DNA from: Apostichopus japonicus
Taxonomy: Eukaryota > Echinodermata > Holothuroidea > Aspidochirotida > Stichopodidae
Reading direction: 5' to 3'
Assembly: GCF_037975245.1 (NCBI RefSeq)
Contig: NC_092562.1
Span: 29,093,554-29,157,553 of the forward strand
Length of the DNA stretch: 64,000 nt
Shown here: piece by piece, positions 61,051 through 64,000 of the stretch
Numbering within the stretch: position 1 is the stretch's first letter
Layout of the letters: every line of letters begins with the position of its first letter
Notes under the pieces: generated by a model
Told to the model about the DNA's origin: nothing
Seen by the model: the letters and a program-made list of their open reading frames with translations, nothing else
Database searches by the model: none
Position numbers and translations under genes: made by a program

Positions 61051-64000
61051 TGACCATAAAGTTGCCAACTTCTGGCTCAGTCCTAAAGGTACTATTACTA
61101 CAACTTAGTAATAATATAGCCTACAGTATATTTAGTATAAGCCTAGGCCTAGCCCTTGTTTTGGATCTTGCAATGCAAAATCAGTATATGGGATAATGCT
61201 ACTAATTGTGCCATCTGTTAGCAATGCAACAGTCATGCATGACAATATGTTCATAGTCTATCGCGGTAGGCATGGTAATATTGGCATGGCCTAGGTCCCT
61301 CCGCTCCGGGTCGTGGTACAGTACTTCTCAACTTGTGTGGCGACTACTGTAGGCCTAACCTCACATAAGGTCATATTCCCTACCCTAGATACTGTACTAC
61401 AGTAGGGCCTACACTAGTATTAAGTTAATATTCCTCGTACGTGGGCAAAACCGGGTACATCCAAGAAACAAATCCTCGGATCAAGTCCCAAACACTTCCA
61501 AACGTTAGGTTATCAATCAACCATGATTTGAATTTGTGGGGCACAAAAACCAAAATTACCTGGTACGAACTATTTGTGTACTGATTTTTCTTTTTCGTTG
61601 CCCAATTTTTTAAGGGTGTACAGTAATAAATTCAAAGAAGCTTCCCGCCAGACATAACGTAGCAGTCGTAAGTTTCGCTCGATTTCAGAAGAACATGATT
61701 ATGCAACCTTTCATAGGAGATTCACAACATCATGAGTTGATGAAACATATTTACTCTTTTCCCTTCAATAATAATGTTACTCAATGATAACAATTATAAT
61801 ACAGTGTATGACCGTGGTGATATTCAAAAGATCTTACTGATGAAATCACTAAATCAGTAAAATTACTGTACACGGTGTTTGGTGCTCAACGATAATCGAT
61901 AATACATACATGCTCCCAGTAACACGAAAATCAAACGAAACAGCTAACATGTTTTGGCAGTCATTTTGCACGACTGAATCATCGGCAAGTTGGACACGGA
62001 TTCTCGACAGGATGTCAAGTCCCATATTATATAAACAGGCGAAGTGACAAATTTTAACACGTATGTATATCGTTGGAACCCTGACTTTTGGACTAGCCTA
62101 TGCCTGTATCCGTTAAGTTATCGTGTAACAACAGTACTCTTGCCCGCCTAGTGAACATTAGGGCTCTAGGCAAAGTTACTATATATGCCTTACAGTTACA
62201 CGTTAGATATCATATTGTAATGTTAGTTGAGGACTTGGTGCTCAGCTTAAAGTTAGCGTACAGTACTTCACAATAACAGTGCTTTAGTGTGAAAGTGTTT
62301 AGAATACATCCAATGAAGTGAATTGATTCAGTGCAACTGACCAACTGACCATTTGGTCTACTACTATTACTAGCCTAGATAAGTATTGACCCCTTGTATT
62401 CAAATTGGCGTTGCGACCCTTTGATGTTTGGAGGGTTGTCAGTATTTGTGAAGAACAAAGCTATTGGCGATATCTGTGGTATAAAAAGAAAAAGTCTTGA
62501 GCATAAAGTAGCTTCAAAAATAGCTGAATATTTACCATTTTGCAACTAAGCACCATTAATCATTATATGATCTCAGGGGGGAGAGGTGTGGCAATATCTC
62601 CTCCCTGTAGACCTCTCTCCCATGCCATAACATCTGCTACCAGAGGGTCCCTAAGATTATGTAGGAGAAAGCCGAGGTCACCAAGCAAAACAGTTTGAGT
62701 ACCACTAGGGCTATAGACTACACATTGCGCAACTAGATTATGACCTCCCCTAAGGACTCCAATTCAATAACTGTTGGAATTCCGAAGCAGTGAAGTAAGA
62801 CCGTTTATTCTGTGATGCCTTACTCTATGCTTCATCCCCTGAAGCATTCGCAGAGGCTGAAATTGAAATGTACATCTAACTTAGTACTGTGATTCTTTAG
62901 AAAGTAGCATAATTTGTTTCTGGAGATGTGCACACAGCCATTATGTCTGCAGAGTGTTTGCAGAAATTTCAAATCAAAGCAAATACATTTGGCAGACCTT
63001 ATAAGCAGCTACACACCTGAAATTTTACAAATTTTAGATTGATAAATATGAACATAGCATGATTTGGCATGTTTGTAGTGATGTGAGTTTGTAATTCAGT
63101 GATAGCATATGGCTAGCCTGCTGTGACAGCTGTCTGAATATAAAACATCTTTACAGCAATCACCAGCTGAGTTTATTCTATACATTCATAATTGCTTTCT
63201 ATTTTTCTTAATAGTTGAGTTACCAGGATGTGTGCTGTTAAGGATCCCACATCCCTGGAGTCTGGTTGTACAATAATTCCAGAGAACCGTTGGAAAAAAG
63301 ATCCATTATTTTCCTGTTGCTGTAATCTGTTCATCAAAGATATTCTTGATCTTCGGCCATACCCAAGTGGATCCCAGGAATGTAAGGATATACTACAGTA
63401 CTATGCAACAAATATATTGCAATAACTTAACCATTTCTTGCATATTTCTAGATGGTAGGGGTTTCAGTCAAGCTGTTTGTTAAGTTTGAAGAAGACTAGA
63501 ATGATGACATGGATATTTTTCTACTTTTTCAGTGGGCATTATACCAAAATGGTATATAATTCAACTCCTACTGTTACTAAATTCTGAGTGTCTGTGAAGC
63601 AGATAAAGATGCTACAGTCTACAGACATATACATATGCAAGTAGACCTGCCATTGACTTTCATAGCAGTCTGAGTGTCTGTGAAGGAAAACTTTAGGTTC
63701 ACATTACTTTATGAAATTTATGGAATTTATGGATATAACTTCAAATGTACAACCCAGAAACTAGTTCTAAGTTTCAGTTTTCTTACATAGATAGAAAGCA
63801 GTTTTAAAGTCAAAGAATTGACAATAACTGATTTGACGTACTGTACATACTTTATACTTTTTTAATGTTTCTTGAAAAGATTGAAATTAGCTTTAAGGAT
63901 TGTCAATTTCCTGGTCAAACAACTTTCAGTGTTTAATACATTCTAAAATTGCAGCATCTGATAGTAATCCTCTTGTCCATTCTACAGTAGTAAGTAGTGA
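61051..64000. other. Sequence without supported gene at the right edge
   Basis: GGCCTAGGCC-rich at the left, otherwise AT-rich. A 65-codon ORF at 63228-63425 (MCAVKDPTSLESG...) follows an acceptor-like TTCTTAATAG but shows no family signal or donor. I do not call it a gene. Confidence 0.35.

Noticed and set aside
63228-63425. Possible exon of a further gene at the right edge
   Set aside because: An acceptor-like sequence precedes it, but no family similarity, donor or partner exon is visible.

Overview
The window is nuclear DNA of an animal: genes are split by introns with GT-AG splice sites, proteins are metazoan, and most of the sequence is introns, retroelements, DNA transposons and minisatellites. 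Three protein-coding genes can be assembled exon by exon. The gene content (a Tie-like receptor, CLPP, LRRC40), the frequent GGCCTAGGCC-type words and the transposon mix suggest a marine deuterostome, most likely an echinoderm such as a sea cucumber. That assignment is inference, not proof.

Layout. 1-17,670 (minus strand): the 5' part of a large secreted or membrane receptor gene. It has a signal-peptide exon followed by twelve symmetrical phase 1-1 exons that encode Ig-like, EGF-like and fibronectin III domains. The Ig-Ig-EGF-EGF-EGF block typical of Tie receptors occurs twice. The gene runs off the left edge, so any transmembrane segment or kinase lies outside. Its introns hold a tRNA-derived SINE, long (TA)n tracts, a large palindrome, LINE debris, a Kolobok-like THAP transposon remnant, hAT-type MITEs and a 36-bp minisatellite. 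17,670-26,300: duplicated 5' flanks of the receptor gene, a decayed Ty3/gypsy pol, arrays of TTTTACC words, and one hAT element nested in another. 26,883-39,589 (plus): CLPP, the mitochondrial Clp protease subunit, in seven exons (227 aa) with an intact catalytic triad; intron 5 carries a 5'-truncated LINE with an uninterrupted reverse transcriptase ORF. 41,010-42,610: a 54-bp minisatellite. 43,600-45,150: a second nested hAT pair. 48,485-59,804 (minus): LRRC40, complete in 13 exons (601 aa). 59,805-64,000: upstream flank with a LINE 3' fragment and no convincing gene.

Most unusual signal. Five minisatellites in CLPP and LRRC40 are not just intronic: each repeat unit contains the edge of the adjacent coding exon together with its splice site (CLPP exons 3 and 4; LRRC40 exons 3, 6 and 8). 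The exons therefore sit at the end of tandem series of pseudo-splice sites copied from themselves. Other notable signals are hammerhead-ribozyme-like motifs of the Penelope-element type in and beside LRRC40, a family of MITEs with 8-bp target duplications and a shared inner core (two nested insertions), and the internal module duplication in the Tie-like receptor.

The three genes are not a functional unit. Exon boundaries were read by eye from splice sites, reading frame and known family sequence; no search or transcript data were available.
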